From Desertimonas sp963772825 (GTDB lineage: Bacteria; Actinomycetota; Acidimicrobiia; Acidimicrobiales; Ilumatobacteraceae): 64,000 bases of DNA. This document shows positions 1 through 8,882 of the stretch, piece after piece; the stretch's first letter is position 1; the number at the start of each line of letters is the position of its first letter. Below the pieces are notes generated by a model. It saw only the letters and a list, made by a program, of their open reading frames with translations. It had not been told where the DNA came from and ran no database searches. The DNA is taken from positions 186,001-250,000 of the forward strand of contig CAVYYX010000006.1 in NCBI GenBank assembly GCA_963772825.1. Reading direction: 5' to 3'. The position numbers were made by a program, and so were the translations under genes.

Positions 1-1066
1 TCCCGTCGTCGCCGAACGTGGCGACGACCCGAACGAGGTGGACCTTGCCGTCCGGCCGGCGCCGCACGCCATCGTCGGCGATCGCCAGGACCCTCGGGCG
101 GTGCGGGTCTGCGTGGCCCATCATCCGGCGCAACGCAGGCCGGGCGAACAGCTCGAAGCTCACCAGCGAACTCACCGGGTTGCCCGGCAATCCGAGCACC
201 GGCACACCGTCGATCATGCCGAAGGCGAATGGCTTGGCCGGCTTGATGGCGACTTGCATCCAACGCATCTCGGCGATGCGGCCGAGGACGGCCTTGACGA
301 CGTCGTAGTCACCCATGCTGACCCCGCCGCTGGTGACGATGGCGTCGGACCCCTCTGCCGCGAGACTCAGTGCCCGCTCCAGCGTCGCCTCGTCGTCGCG
401 CACGACTCCGACCGGCTGCACGATGCAGCCGGCCGCCTCGAGCAGCGGGGCCAGCATCGTCTGGTTGGTCTCGCGGATCTGCCCCGGCGCCAACGGTCCA
501 CCGTCGGTGACCAGCTCGTCGCCAGTCGACAGGATCGTGACGCGAGCTCGCGGAAACGCCCGTACCGCCCGGGCGTTGATGCTGGCGAGCACGCCAAGCA
601 CGGGCGGGGTGATCACCGTGCCGGCCGCGAACACGACATCGCCCAAACGCACGTCGTCACCGGCGGCGCGCACCGAAGTGCCCGCCTGCACGGTCGCCGT
701 GAGCCGCACGACGTCGCCGCCCAGCAGCTCGGAGTCCTCGACCATCACGACTGCGTCGGCCCCGCCGGGGATCGGCGCACCGGTCATGATCCGGATCGTC
801 TGGCCGGTCGAGATCGGCAGCGCCGGCGGCGCGGCTCCGGCGGCCAGTTCTCCGACGACAGCGAGCTCAGCGCCTGGTACCGACGTGTCGCTGGCGACGA
901 CCGCGTAGCCGTCGACCGCGCTGTTCGCAAACGGGGGCACGTCCTCGCCGGCGGCGACCTCGTCCGCCAGCACGAGGCCGACGGCGTCGGTGAAGGCGGT
1001 CGTCACAGGTTCGAGCAGCGGGCAGGCGTCGATGACCACGCGCTGGGCGTCGACGAGGCTGATCAC
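1..1066 (-). CDS. moeA: Molybdopterin molybdenumtransferase MoeA (3' end outside window)
   Basis: MoeA inserts molybdate into adenylylated molybdopterin in the last step of molybdenum cofactor synthesis, in the cytosol. Reading leftward from a GTG at 1066, the protein opens with a MoeA N-terminal segment containing PPFANSAVDGYAV. The middle has the MPT-binding signatures TGAPIPGGADAVVMVED and STGDELV, then TSGGVSMGDYD, then PAKPFAF and GLPGNPVSS. About 355 residues are present; the family has about 400, so the last part of domain IV lies beyond base 1. The start codon is 38 bp from the divergent neighbour at 1105, so the two share a very short promoter region. The family call is firm. Confidence 0.95.
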   Translation of the reverse strand, partial: MISLVDAQRVVIDACPLLEPVTTAFTDAVGLVLADEVAAGEDVPPFANSAVDGYAVVASDTSVPGAELAVVGELAAGAAPPALPISTGQTIRIMTGAPIPGGADAVVMVEDSELLGGDVVRLTATVQAGTSVRAAGDDVRLGDVVFAAGTVITPPVLGVLASINARAVRAFPRARVTILSTGDELVTDGGPLAPGQIRETNQTMLAPLLEAAGCIVQPVGVVRDDEATLERALSLAAEGSDAIVTSGGVSMGDYDVVKAVLGRIAEMRWMQVAIKPAKPFAFGMIDGVPVLGLPGNPVSSLVSFELFARPALRRMMGHADPHRPRVLAIADDGVRRRPDGKVHLVRVVATFGDDG

Positions 1067-1104
1067 GGCGCGCCACCGTACATCGGCGCCGATAAACAGA
1101 CTGG

Positions 1105-1659
1105 GTGCTGACGGCGTTCTCTCCGGACGGGTACGAGGTGTCCTGGTCGACCTGGGATGGCAAGCACTCCGAGACGTTGAGACTGTCGTGGGACAACGAG
1201 GCGTGGACCGCCGTCGGTCGGGTCGGCCGGGAGCGCGTCGAGTACGTGCTGCGGGTGGCCCCGACCTGGCACGTTCGCCAGTTCCTCCTGTTCCGGGACC
1301 TCGACGACCCGGACCTGTGGCTGGCGATCGACGCCGCCCACCGCTGGGGCGAGGTCAACGGGTCCTATCGCACCGAGCTCGATGGCTGCGCGGATGTCGA
1401 CCTCGCCTGCACGCCGTTCACGGCGACGATCCCGATCCGCCGCCTGGACCTCGCCGTCGGCGAAGGCGCCGAGGTCGACGTCATCGACGTCGATGTCGAG
1501 ACGCTGGCAGCCACGCGTCAGCCCGTGCGCTACGAGCGGGTGGCGCCGCAGACCTACCGGCGAACGGCGCTCGATCGCGGTGACGTGCGGGAGTTCGAGG
1601 TCGATGAGTTCGGCCTCGTCGTCGACGAGGCCCACCGCTTCCGGCGGACGGCCGGTTGA
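1105..1659 (+). CDS. Putative glycolipid-binding domain protein (PF06475-like)
   Basis: This 184-residue protein has no signal peptide. It fits the putative glycolipid-binding family by its layout: an N-terminal segment with SETLRLSWDNEAWTAVGRV, a central FTATIPIRRLDLAVGE block, then PVRYERVAPQTYRR and a C-terminal DEFGLVVDEAHRFRR tail. This order of 'PIRRL' then 'GLVxDxxxxFxR' is typical of the family. Its members were named from one structure, and their biological role is unclear. The start is a GTG at 1105, transcribed away from moeA. It converges on galU with 13 bp between stop codons. Confidence 0.72.
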   Translation: MLTAFSPDGYEVSWSTWDGKHSETLRLSWDNEAWTAVGRVGRERVEYVLRVAPTWHVRQFLLFRDLDDPDLWLAIDAAHRWGEVNGSYRTELDGCADVDLACTPFTATIPIRRLDLAVGEGAEVDVIDVDVETLAATRQPVRYERVAPQTYRRTALDRGDVREFEVDEFGLVVDEAHRFRRTAG

Positions 1660-1672
1660 CCAGGCGACGTCG

Positions 1673-2563
<891 letters not shown>

Positions 2564-2611
2564 GGATCGCGAACCTTATCGACGGGGCGCGCCGGTATCG
2601 TCGTGAATCCG

Positions 2612-2959
2612 ATGCCAACGTACGTCTACAAGTTCGTCAAGACCGGCGAGACCATCGAGGTCCAGCAGTCCTTCAACGAGGACACCCTGACGTCGGTCAA
2701 GCACCCCACGTCGGGTCGCAAGATGGCCGTCAAGAAGGTCTTCACGCCGGTTGGCGTGACGTTCCGGGGTGACGGTTTCTACAAGACCGATAGTCGCAGC
2801 ACCTCGAAGAAGAAGTCAGACGCCAAGACGGAGTCGAAAGCCGATTCGAAGGCCGATGCGAAGACCGCCACGACGTCCGACGCGTCGACGTCGTCGAGCT
2901 CGGAGACGTCGACGAGCACCTCGAAGAAGACCGACGCCAAGGCTTCCGCCACCCCCTGA
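2612..2959 (+). CDS. FmdB-family small protein lacking the zinc-ribbon cysteines
   Basis: This 115-residue protein starts MPTYVYKF and carries the FmdB core ending KKVFTPVGVTFRGDGFYKTD. Family members usually open MPTYEYxCxxC and hold two CxxC pairs forming a zinc ribbon. Here there are no cysteines: the first pair is replaced by FVKTGE and the second by KHPTSG. From about residue 53 to the end the protein is a low-complexity tail rich in Lys, Ser, Thr, Asp and Ala, likely disordered. It is probably a metal-free variant; the family's function is poorly known. An earlier in-frame opening exists, but ATG 2612 matches the family start. Confidence 0.8.
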   Translation: MPTYVYKFVKTGETIEVQQSFNEDTLTSVKHPTSGRKMAVKKVFTPVGVTFRGDGFYKTDSRSTSKKKSDAKTESKADSKADAKTATTSDASTSSSSETSTSTSKKTDAKASATP

Positions 2960-3036
2960 CGCCAATCGCCCGACCCGCCGGTAGGGTCGGAGCACCGACT
3001 CCCTCTGATGACGACCGCCGTCGATCGGGAGGTTCG

Positions 3037-3614
3037 ATGTCAATCGCCGCTCGCCTGCGCCAGATCCTGGCGCGCTCGCCATGGCTCTACTGGACCATCG
3101 TCGCGTTCCTCGCGGGGAGTGCCGGCCTCTTCGTGATGCGCGCGGCGAGCGGCGTCGAAGCGGCGCGTGAGTCGTGGGGCGAGTCCCGCCGCGTGCTCGT
3201 CGCTGCATCAGCCGTCGATCCCGGCAAGCAGCTCGATGGCCTCGTCGAGTCCCGCCAGCTGCCCGCACCGATGGTGCCTGCCGATGCCGTCACCGAGGTC
3301 GATGCCGGGGCGATCGCCCGTCAGCGGATCGCCGCCGGCGAGGTGATCGTCAGCCATGACGTCTCGCCGAGCGGCGCCCCGCAGTCGCTGATCCCCGACG
3401 GCTGGCTCGCCGTCGCCGTCGCCGAGCCGGTGGCGTCCGGCGCTCGCGTCGGCGACGAGGTGACGGTGTCGGCCGGTGGTGTCGTGGTCGCCGCCGAGGG
3501 TGTCGTGGTGGGAAGCGGCGACGCCCTGCTCGTCGCCGTGCCCGCTGACGCGGCGCCACAGGTCGCCCACGCCGCGGCGTCCGGCGAGGTCGCCGTCCTC
3601 CTCCAGGCCCGTGA
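3037..3614 (+). CDS. SAF-domain membrane-anchored protein (CpaB/RcpC-like)
   Basis: The N-terminus (MSIAARLRQILARSPW) leads into one membrane helix at about residues 18-37, followed by an exported region. It then has a SAF domain with AASAVDPGKQL, LVESRQLPAP, AGEVIVSHDVSP and a C-terminal half beginning DGWLAVAVAEPVASGARVGD. This is the layout of short CpaB-like proteins in actinobacteria, linked in other species to Flp pilus assembly; no pilus genes are nearby. In the literal frame no stop occurs until 4500, deep in antisense of uppP. A one-base shift near 3600 would give a stop at 3612-3614, 10 bp before the convergent uppP end, so I place the end there. Confidence 0.65.
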
Positions 3615-3624
3615 GTCGGCGCGA

Positions 3625-4449
3625 TCATGCCCGGTAGGCGACAACGCAGAGGATGAACACCCCGGCGGCGATCCGATAGATCACGAAGGGCAGGAAGCTG
3701 TGGGTGCGAACGAGCCGCAACAGCCCCAAGATCGCCAACCATCCCGAGATCCCGGCGGTGATGATGCCGACGAGCATCGGCACGGCCAGGCCGTCGGGAA
3801 TCCCGTCGCCGGCGAGACCGGCCATCTTGAAGGCGACGGCGCCCGCCGTCACGGGGATCATCATCAAGAAGCTGATCCGCGCCGCCGCATCACGATCGAA
3901 CCCGGCGAACCTCCCGGCCGTCATCGTGATCCCCGAGCGCGAGGTTCCGGGGTTGAGGGCCAGCGCCTGGGCGGCTCCGATGAGCACAGCGTCGCGGGTC
4001 TGCAGGTCGTCGACCTTGCGGTCACCGGGCATGCGGTCAGCGACGGCGAGCAGCAGACCACCGAGGATCAGCGAGATGGCGATGATCGTCGGTGTGCCGA
4101 GGTTCTCGTCGATGTGGTCCTCGAACACCGCCCCGACGGCCGCCGCCGGAACCGTGGACAAGAGCAGCAGCCAGGCGACACGGCCATCCGGATCACCGCG
4201 GCCCGCCGGTCGCAGGGCGCGGATTCCTGCACCGATGTAGCGCACGAGGTCGTGGCGGAAGTAGACGATCGCGGCGATCAACGTGCCGATGTGCAGGGCG
4301 ACGTCGAACGCCTTCTCGATGCTCTCGTCGTCGAAGTCGTTCCAGTTGAACAGCCACGGCACGAGCAGCAGATGGCCGCTCGACGAGATCGGGAGGAACT
4401 CCGTCAGACCTTGGACGAGGCCGAGGATGATCGCGTGCGAGATCGGCAT
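3625..4449 (-). CDS. uppP: Undecaprenyl-diphosphatase (BacA/UppP)
   Basis: UppP is an integral membrane enzyme that removes one phosphate from undecaprenyl diphosphate so the lipid carrier can be reused for peptidoglycan and polysaccharide synthesis. The 274-residue protein has both family motifs: GLVQGLTEFLPISSSGH near the N-terminus and LNPGTSRSGITMTAGRFAG in the middle, including the catalytic-site Arg of the GTSRSG loop. Several hydrophobic helices follow. The start is ATG 4449, just downstream of an interspersed repeat region on the tldE side. The gene is intact. Confidence 0.96.
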   Translation of the reverse strand: MPISHAIILGLVQGLTEFLPISSSGHLLLVPWLFNWNDFDDESIEKAFDVALHIGTLIAAIVYFRHDLVRYIGAGIRALRPAGRGDPDGRVAWLLLLSTVPAAAVGAVFEDHIDENLGTPTIIAISLILGGLLLAVADRMPGDRKVDDLQTRDAVLIGAAQALALNPGTSRSGITMTAGRFAGFDRDAAARISFLMMIPVTAGAVAFKMAGLAGDGIPDGLAVPMLVGIITAGISGWLAILGLLRLVRTHSFLPFVIYRIAAGVFILCVVAYRA

Positions 4450-4562
4450 GCGCGTGGATCACCGAGGCGAGCGAGCGAGCGCCAGCGAGTCAGCGGCTAG
4501 CAACTGCGCAGGCAGATTATGGCGTGGCCGGGGAACGCAATGCACGGCGAGCGAGCGCTAGC
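4450..4562. repeat. Interspersed repeat, copy 1 of the GCGTGGCCGGGGAACGCA family
   Basis: The gap between uppP and tldE contains a GAGCGAGCGAGCGCCAGCGAG run (4468-4488) and, about 30 bp on, GCGTGGCCGGGGAACGCA (4518-4535), followed by another GCGAGCGAGCG run. A second copy with the same two blocks lies at 18340-18405. Neither block is part of a conserved gene. The function is unknown. Confidence 0.6.
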
Positions 4563-5909
4563 TCAGGACCCGCTCATCGTGACGTCGCGGATCACCAGGC
4601 TGACGCCGGCGGCGCCCATCGGCAGCCAGTCGACGTCGCCGCCGACCTCGACGACATCGAGAAGCATCCGTTGCAGCGTCGAGCCGATCGTGAACTCGCG
4701 CACCGGAGCACCGAGCTCGCCGTTGCCGATCAACAGCCCCGAGGCACCGGTCGAGAAGTCGCCGCTCACCGGGTTGACGCCTGAGTGCAAGCCATACACC
4801 ATGTCGATGAGCACGCCGTCGTCGACGTCGGCGATGAGCGCCGCCTGATCCCTTGCTCCGGGCTGCAGCTGCAACGCCAGACAACCGGTGCCCGTCGAAC
4901 TGGCGTATCCCCCACGGACGGCGTTGCCCGTGGACACCGTGTTCGCCCGCCGGGCGGAGTAGCTGGAGTGCACGAACTTGGCGAGCGCACCGTTGTCGAT
5001 GAGCACGTTGCGGCGCGCCGCCAGTCCTTCGCCATCGACATCGGTGGCCGTGTAGGCGAGCGGGTTGGTGGGGTCGTCGACCAGTGTCACCGTGTCGCTG
5101 GCGACCTGCTCGCCGAGGCGGTCGCGGAACAGGCTGCGGCCCTTGACGAGGCTCTCGCCGTTCAGCGTCGACCCGATGATCGAGAGGAACTGCGCCGTGA
5201 CGAACGGGGCGAGCACCACCGTGACACGCTTGCTCGCCGGCTTGGTGGCGCCGAGCAACCGGGTCGCTCGCGTCGCCGCGTCGCCGGCGGCGATCGCGAG
5301 GTCCAGTTCGCCGGGATGCCGACCGACGCTGAACCCGAACCCGGTCTGTGTCTCGGTGCCCTCGTCGGCGAGTGTCGAGGCCATCACGTAGCAGCCGTTC
5401 GTGCGCCCGCCGCGGAGGATTCCCGTCGTCGTGGCGACGGCGTGCTCCGACCACCCGTCGGCATAGTTGGCGTCGTCCATGCGGATCCGCGGATCGGTGG
5501 CGAGAGCCCGCTGTTCGAGCTCGAGGGCCAGCTCGATCTTGCCCTCGTTCGGGTAGCCGGCGAGCTCGTCGCTCCACAGCGACTGCTCGGTGACCGCGAC
5601 GCCGTCGGGCTCGGCCAGCCCGGCCCACTCGTCGACCGTGCCGAACGTGACGTTGTCGCGAGCTTCGGCGACGACCTCATCGAGCGCCGACTCGTCGAGT
5701 GTGCCGGCGTAGGCGAAGCCGGTGCGACCGTCGCTGATCACCCGCACCCCGACCCCGGCGCTGTCCGCAGACACGTACTTCTCGACGCTGCCTCGATAGA
5801 CGCGGACCTGCGTCTCGCCGCCCCGCGAGACGTACGCCTCGATCTGCTCGCCCGGGCGGGCCCGATCGATGATCCCCGACGCGATCGCTTCCAGTTCGTG
5901 GGCGGTCAC
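4563..5909 (-). CDS. pmbA: TldE/PmbA metalloprotease subunit
   Basis: TldE pairs with TldD to form a heterodimeric metalloprotease that degrades unfolded peptides and, in enterobacteria, matures microcins. The protein (448 residues) shows the family features: an N-terminal EAYVSRGGETQVRVYRGSVE block, a central AAGDAATRATRLLGA helix region, and C-terminal GLHSGVNPVSGDFSTGASG followed by APVREFTIGSTL. I chose GTG 5909 because its first four bases overlap the tldD stop (GTGA), which implies translational coupling. Starting further upstream would read through tldD. The gene is intact. Confidence 0.93.
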   Translation of the reverse strand: MTAHELEAIASGIIDRARPGEQIEAYVSRGGETQVRVYRGSVEKYVSADSAGVGVRVISDGRTGFAYAGTLDESALDEVVAEARDNVTFGTVDEWAGLAEPDGVAVTEQSLWSDELAGYPNEGKIELALELEQRALATDPRIRMDDANYADGWSEHAVATTTGILRGGRTNGCYVMASTLADEGTETQTGFGFSVGRHPGELDLAIAAGDAATRATRLLGATKPASKRVTVVLAPFVTAQFLSIIGSTLNGESLVKGRSLFRDRLGEQVASDTVTLVDDPTNPLAYTATDVDGEGLAARRNVLIDNGALAKFVHSSYSARRANTVSTGNAVRGGYASSTGTGCLALQLQPGARDQAALIADVDDGVLIDMVYGLHSGVNPVSGDFSTGASGLLIGNGELGAPVREFTIGSTLQRMLLDVVEVGGDVDWLPMGAAGVSLVIRDVTMSGS

Positions 5910-7297
5910 GCTGCGGTCCCGCCGACGGTGAGCGCCTTGACGCGCAGCGTCGGGCAGCCGTCGCCGACCGGTACGCCCTGGCCATCCTTGCCGCACGTGC
6001 CGGGCCGGCCCATCGCGAAGTCGCCGGCGATCATGTCGATGTCCCGCAGAACCTGCGGGCCGTTGCCGATCAGGTTGCCCTCGCGCAGCGGCACGGTGAT
6101 CTCGCCGTTCTCGATGAGGTAGGCCTCGAGCATGCCGAACACGAAGTCGCCCGTCGCCGGGTTGACCTGGCCGCCGCCCAACTCGGCGACGTACACGCCG
6201 TAGTCGGTGGCTCTGATGATCTCCTCGTCGTCGTCCGGACCACCCATCACGTAGGTGTTCGTCATCCGCACCATCGGCAGGTGGCGGTAGCTCTCCCGGC
6301 GTCCGTTGCCCCGGTACGGCTTGCCGTCCTTACGGGCGCGGATCAGGTCCCACATGTAGTCGGTGAGCACGCCGTTTTCGATGAGCACGTTGCGCTGCGT
6401 CGGGTGGCCCTCGTCGTCGAAGCCGAGCGTGCCCCATTCCCCGGCCATCGTGCCATCGTCGATGAGCGTGACGTTCGACGAGGCGACCTGCTCGCCGACC
6501 TTGCCGGCGTAGACGCTGGCGCCCTTGGCGATCGCATCGGCCTCCAACCCGTGGCCGCAGGCCTCGTGGAACAGCACCCCGCCACTGCCTCGCTTGATGA
6601 CGACGGGCATCGTGCCGGACGGCGCCGGGCGGGCCTCCAGCTTCGTCGTGGCCATGCGTGCCGCATCGCGTGCCAGGGCCTCGACGTCGACGCGGTCGAA
6701 CGTCTCGAAACCGACCGTGTGGCCGACCGATTGGAACCCCGTCTGCATGCCGGTGTCGCCGTCGGCGACGACGCTGATGCGCGACATGCACCGGGTGATG
6801 GCGTCCTCGGTGAGCACACCGTCGGTGTTGGCGACGAGGACGTCCTTGCGGCTGTCGGCGTACGACGCCGACACCTGAACCACGGACTTGCCCGAGGAAC
6901 GAGCGGCGTCGTCGATGCGTCGCAGGAGATCGACCTTGGTGGACTTCGGCACGCCGCTCGGGTCGACGTCGACCTGGTTGACGCGATGCCACTCGGTCGG
7001 GGCGAGGGAGACGGTGGCGGCACCGCCATTGCCGTTGCGGGCCGCTGCGGCCGCCGCCTCGGCCGCGGCGGTCAGGCCGCCCTCGGAGAGGTCGCTGGTG
7101 TAGGCATAGCCGGCTGTCTCGCCGGCCAGCACACGCAGACCTGCGCCGCGGTCGCGCCCGCTGTTGACCTGCTCGATGCGGCCGTCGTCGAGGCCCGCCG
7201 ACGTGGAGCGCTTGTCCTCGGCGTAGACCTCGGCGAAGTCGCCCCCGGACCGCATCGCCGTCGTCAGCACTCGCTGGAGGATGTCGTGGTCGATCAC
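5906..7297 (-). CDS. tldD: TldD metalloprotease catalytic subunit
   Basis: TldD is the zinc-bearing subunit of the TldD-TldE protease. The HEACGHGLEAD sequence in the middle of this 463-residue protein is the HExxxH zinc motif. The C-terminal half has ELGGGQVNPATGDFVFG and GRPGTCGKDGQ, the usual TldD end with its metal-binding Cys. The N-terminal part contains SAGLDDGRIEQVNSGRDRGAGLRV, typical of the family. It starts at ATG 7297 and is followed by tldE with a 4-bp overlap, so the two form an operon. Confidence 0.96.
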   Translation of the reverse strand: MIDHDILQRVLTTAMRSGGDFAEVYAEDKRSTSAGLDDGRIEQVNSGRDRGAGLRVLAGETAGYAYTSDLSEGGLTAAAEAAAAAARNGNGGAATVSLAPTEWHRVNQVDVDPSGVPKSTKVDLLRRIDDAARSSGKSVVQVSASYADSRKDVLVANTDGVLTEDAITRCMSRISVVADGDTGMQTGFQSVGHTVGFETFDRVDVEALARDAARMATTKLEARPAPSGTMPVVIKRGSGGVLFHEACGHGLEADAIAKGASVYAGKVGEQVASSNVTLIDDGTMAGEWGTLGFDDEGHPTQRNVLIENGVLTDYMWDLIRARKDGKPYRGNGRRESYRHLPMVRMTNTYVMGGPDDDEEIIRATDYGVYVAELGGGQVNPATGDFVFGMLEAYLIENGEITVPLREGNLIGNGPQVLRDIDMIAGDFAMGRPGTCGKDGQGVPVGDGCPTLRVKALTVGGTAA

Positions 7298-7390
7298 CCG
7301 ACCGACGCTATCCAGCGCGTTCGCCGGTGCTCATCGGCCATCCCGATTCTTTGGTCGCTGTGACGTCGTTGGTGGCGCCGATCATGCCAA

Positions 7391-7412
7391 CGAACCGCAG
7401 GCCGCCCAGTTC
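7391..7412 (-). repeat. Single unit of the CTGGGCGGCCTGCGGTCC repeat
   Basis: Read on the minus strand this is GAACTGGGCGGCCTGCGGTTC. The same unit recurs as multi-unit inverted arrays at 13159-13233 and 19941-20046. Here it stands alone between the stop of the thioesterase gene and the start of tldD. Confidence 0.7.
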
Positions 7413-7421
7413 GAGAACGGC

Positions 7422-7808
7422 TCAGCCGCTCTTGCCGCACTTCGTCATGAAGCGCTCGACGTCGACGACGACGCGCACGACCTTGCCGACAGCCACCAGG
7501 CTTCGCTCGTCGGAGGCCGACACGGTGAACGTGAGCCGGCGTCCGTCGACCTTCACGAGGACCGCTTCGGCGATCACCACGGCTCCGGGCGCTGACGGCT
7601 GCAGGTGATCGATGCGCACGTTGATCCCCACGGTGGTCGACCCCGCCGGCAGTTCGCCGGCCACCGCTCGGCAACTCGCCTCCTCGCAGAGGGCGATGAG
7701 CCGTGGCGTCCCGAGGACCGGGACCGTCCCCGATCCGAGGGCGATCGCCGTGTCCGCATCGGTGACGACGAGCTTCGCCTCGCCGCGCAATCCTGTCGCC
7801 ACACTCAC
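7422..7808 (-). CDS. Hotdog-fold thioesterase (FlK-like)
   Basis: This protein of about 128 residues matches the fluoroacetyl-CoA-thioesterase-like hotdog group. It contains LGSGTVPVLGTPRLIALCEE, then a hydrophobic helix, TTVGINVRIDHLQPSAPG, and VDGRRLTFTVSASDE. The C-terminus ends VVDVERFMTKCG. Family members hydrolyse small acyl-CoA thioesters; the FlK specificity for fluoroacetyl-CoA cannot be assumed. The reading frame is open well upstream, but similarity begins around GEAKLVV, so GTG 7808 (or 7802) is the likely start. This leaves a 110-bp divergent gap to the PAP2 gene. Confidence 0.75.
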   Translation of the reverse strand: MSVATGLRGEAKLVVTDADTAIALGSGTVPVLGTPRLIALCEEASCRAVAGELPAGSTTVGINVRIDHLQPSAPGAVVIAEAVLVKVDGRRLTFTVSASDERSLVAVGKVVRVVVDVERFMTKCGKSG

Positions 7809-7918
7809 GACCTGCCAGGCTATGGCGGTCGGTGCGCCGTGCGGCGGACCACAATCGAGCGCCGGATTGTGACAGAACTGCGCGCCTTTGGCGCGCCGCC
7901 AGCATCTAGCCTGAAGGG

Positions 7919-8842
7919 ATGCAGGCTGCACCTGCCAGTGTTGACCAACTGGTGAGTGTCGACGCCAAGGTTCCTCCCCCGCGCGACCACCGCCTCTTCT
8001 GGTGGAAAGAAGCGCTGATCGCAGCCGTCTTCTATGCCGTGTACTCATGGACGCGCAACCAGTTCGGCTCCAACCGGTTGGCCGGCGACGGGATCCCCGA
8101 ACACGCCTTCAACAACGCCAGGCGGGTGATCCGCTTCGAACGCCTGATCGGGTTGTTCCACGAGGAGTCGATCCAGGAATGGTTCCTGCTCGGGCCTCGC
8201 TGGCTGATCCAGGCGGCGAACGTCTTCTACGGCACCGCCCACTTCGTCGTCACCCTCGGCGTGTTCTTGCTGCTCTACCTCAGGCGCAAGGACGTCTTCC
8301 CGCAATGGCGCAACACGCTGGCGGTGATGACGGCGCTGGCGATCGCCGGCTTCGCCTTGTTCCCGCTGATGCCGCCGCGCCTGCTCGACACCCCGTGTTC
8401 GGACTATGGCGGGGAGTGCATCGGGTCCGGCCTGCGTCCGGAGGGCGGTACGTTCGGATTCGTCGACACGTTGGCCGTCTTCGGGGGTCCGTGGTCGTTC
8501 GATTCCGAAGGGATGGCGGACATCTCCAACCAGTACGCGGCGATGCCCAGCTTGCACATCGGCTGGGCGTTGTGGTCGGCCATCGCCTTGTGGCCGCTGC
8601 TCCATCGCTGGTGGATGCGGGCAGCCGTGCTGGCGTATCCGATGATCACGCTGCTCGTGATCGTCGTCACTGCCAACCACTTCTGGCTCGACGCCATCGG
8701 CGGTGTGGTCATCTTCGCCGTCGGGGCGATCGTCGGCTGGGGGATCCACCGCTGGAATCAGGAGCGCCTCGACCGCTCCTGGCTGCGCGAGCACTCCGAC
8801 GCGAGTGCTGACCGACCCGAGCCCGTGGCGCCGAGCGCCTGA
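7919..8842 (+). CDS. PAP2-superfamily membrane phosphatase (AUR1/inositol-phosphotransferase-like)
   Basis: This is a 307-residue polytopic membrane protein with at least five hydrophobic helices. It carries the second and third PAP2 motifs as MPSLHIGWALW and ANHFWLDAIGG, with the catalytic His in each. The first motif is not obvious, as in the AUR1-type branch that acts on lipid or inositol phosphates. Residues 45-75 (SWTRNQFGSNR, ARRVIRFERLIGLFHE) also resemble that branch. The substrate cannot be read from sequence. The start is ATG 7919; dxs follows 40 bp downstream on the same strand and may be cotranscribed. Confidence 0.85.
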   Translation: MQAAPASVDQLVSVDAKVPPPRDHRLFWWKEALIAAVFYAVYSWTRNQFGSNRLAGDGIPEHAFNNARRVIRFERLIGLFHEESIQEWFLLGPRWLIQAANVFYGTAHFVVTLGVFLLLYLRRKDVFPQWRNTLAVMTALAIAGFALFPLMPPRLLDTPCSDYGGECIGSGLRPEGGTFGFVDTLAVFGGPWSFDSEGMADISNQYAAMPSLHIGWALWSAIALWPLLHRWWMRAAVLAYPMITLLVIVVTANHFWLDAIGGVVIFAVGAIVGWGIHRWNQERLDRSWLREHSDASADRPEPVAPSA

Positions 8843-8882
8843 CGTCCGGCGTCCCGTCACCGGGCGATATCGTCCAGGGACG

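Noticed and set aside
4785..6122. Long plus-strand open frame opposite tldE/tldD
   Set aside because: Low-complexity, Arg/Val/Gly-rich translation with no motif. It is antisense of well-conserved genes, and high GC keeps such frames open.
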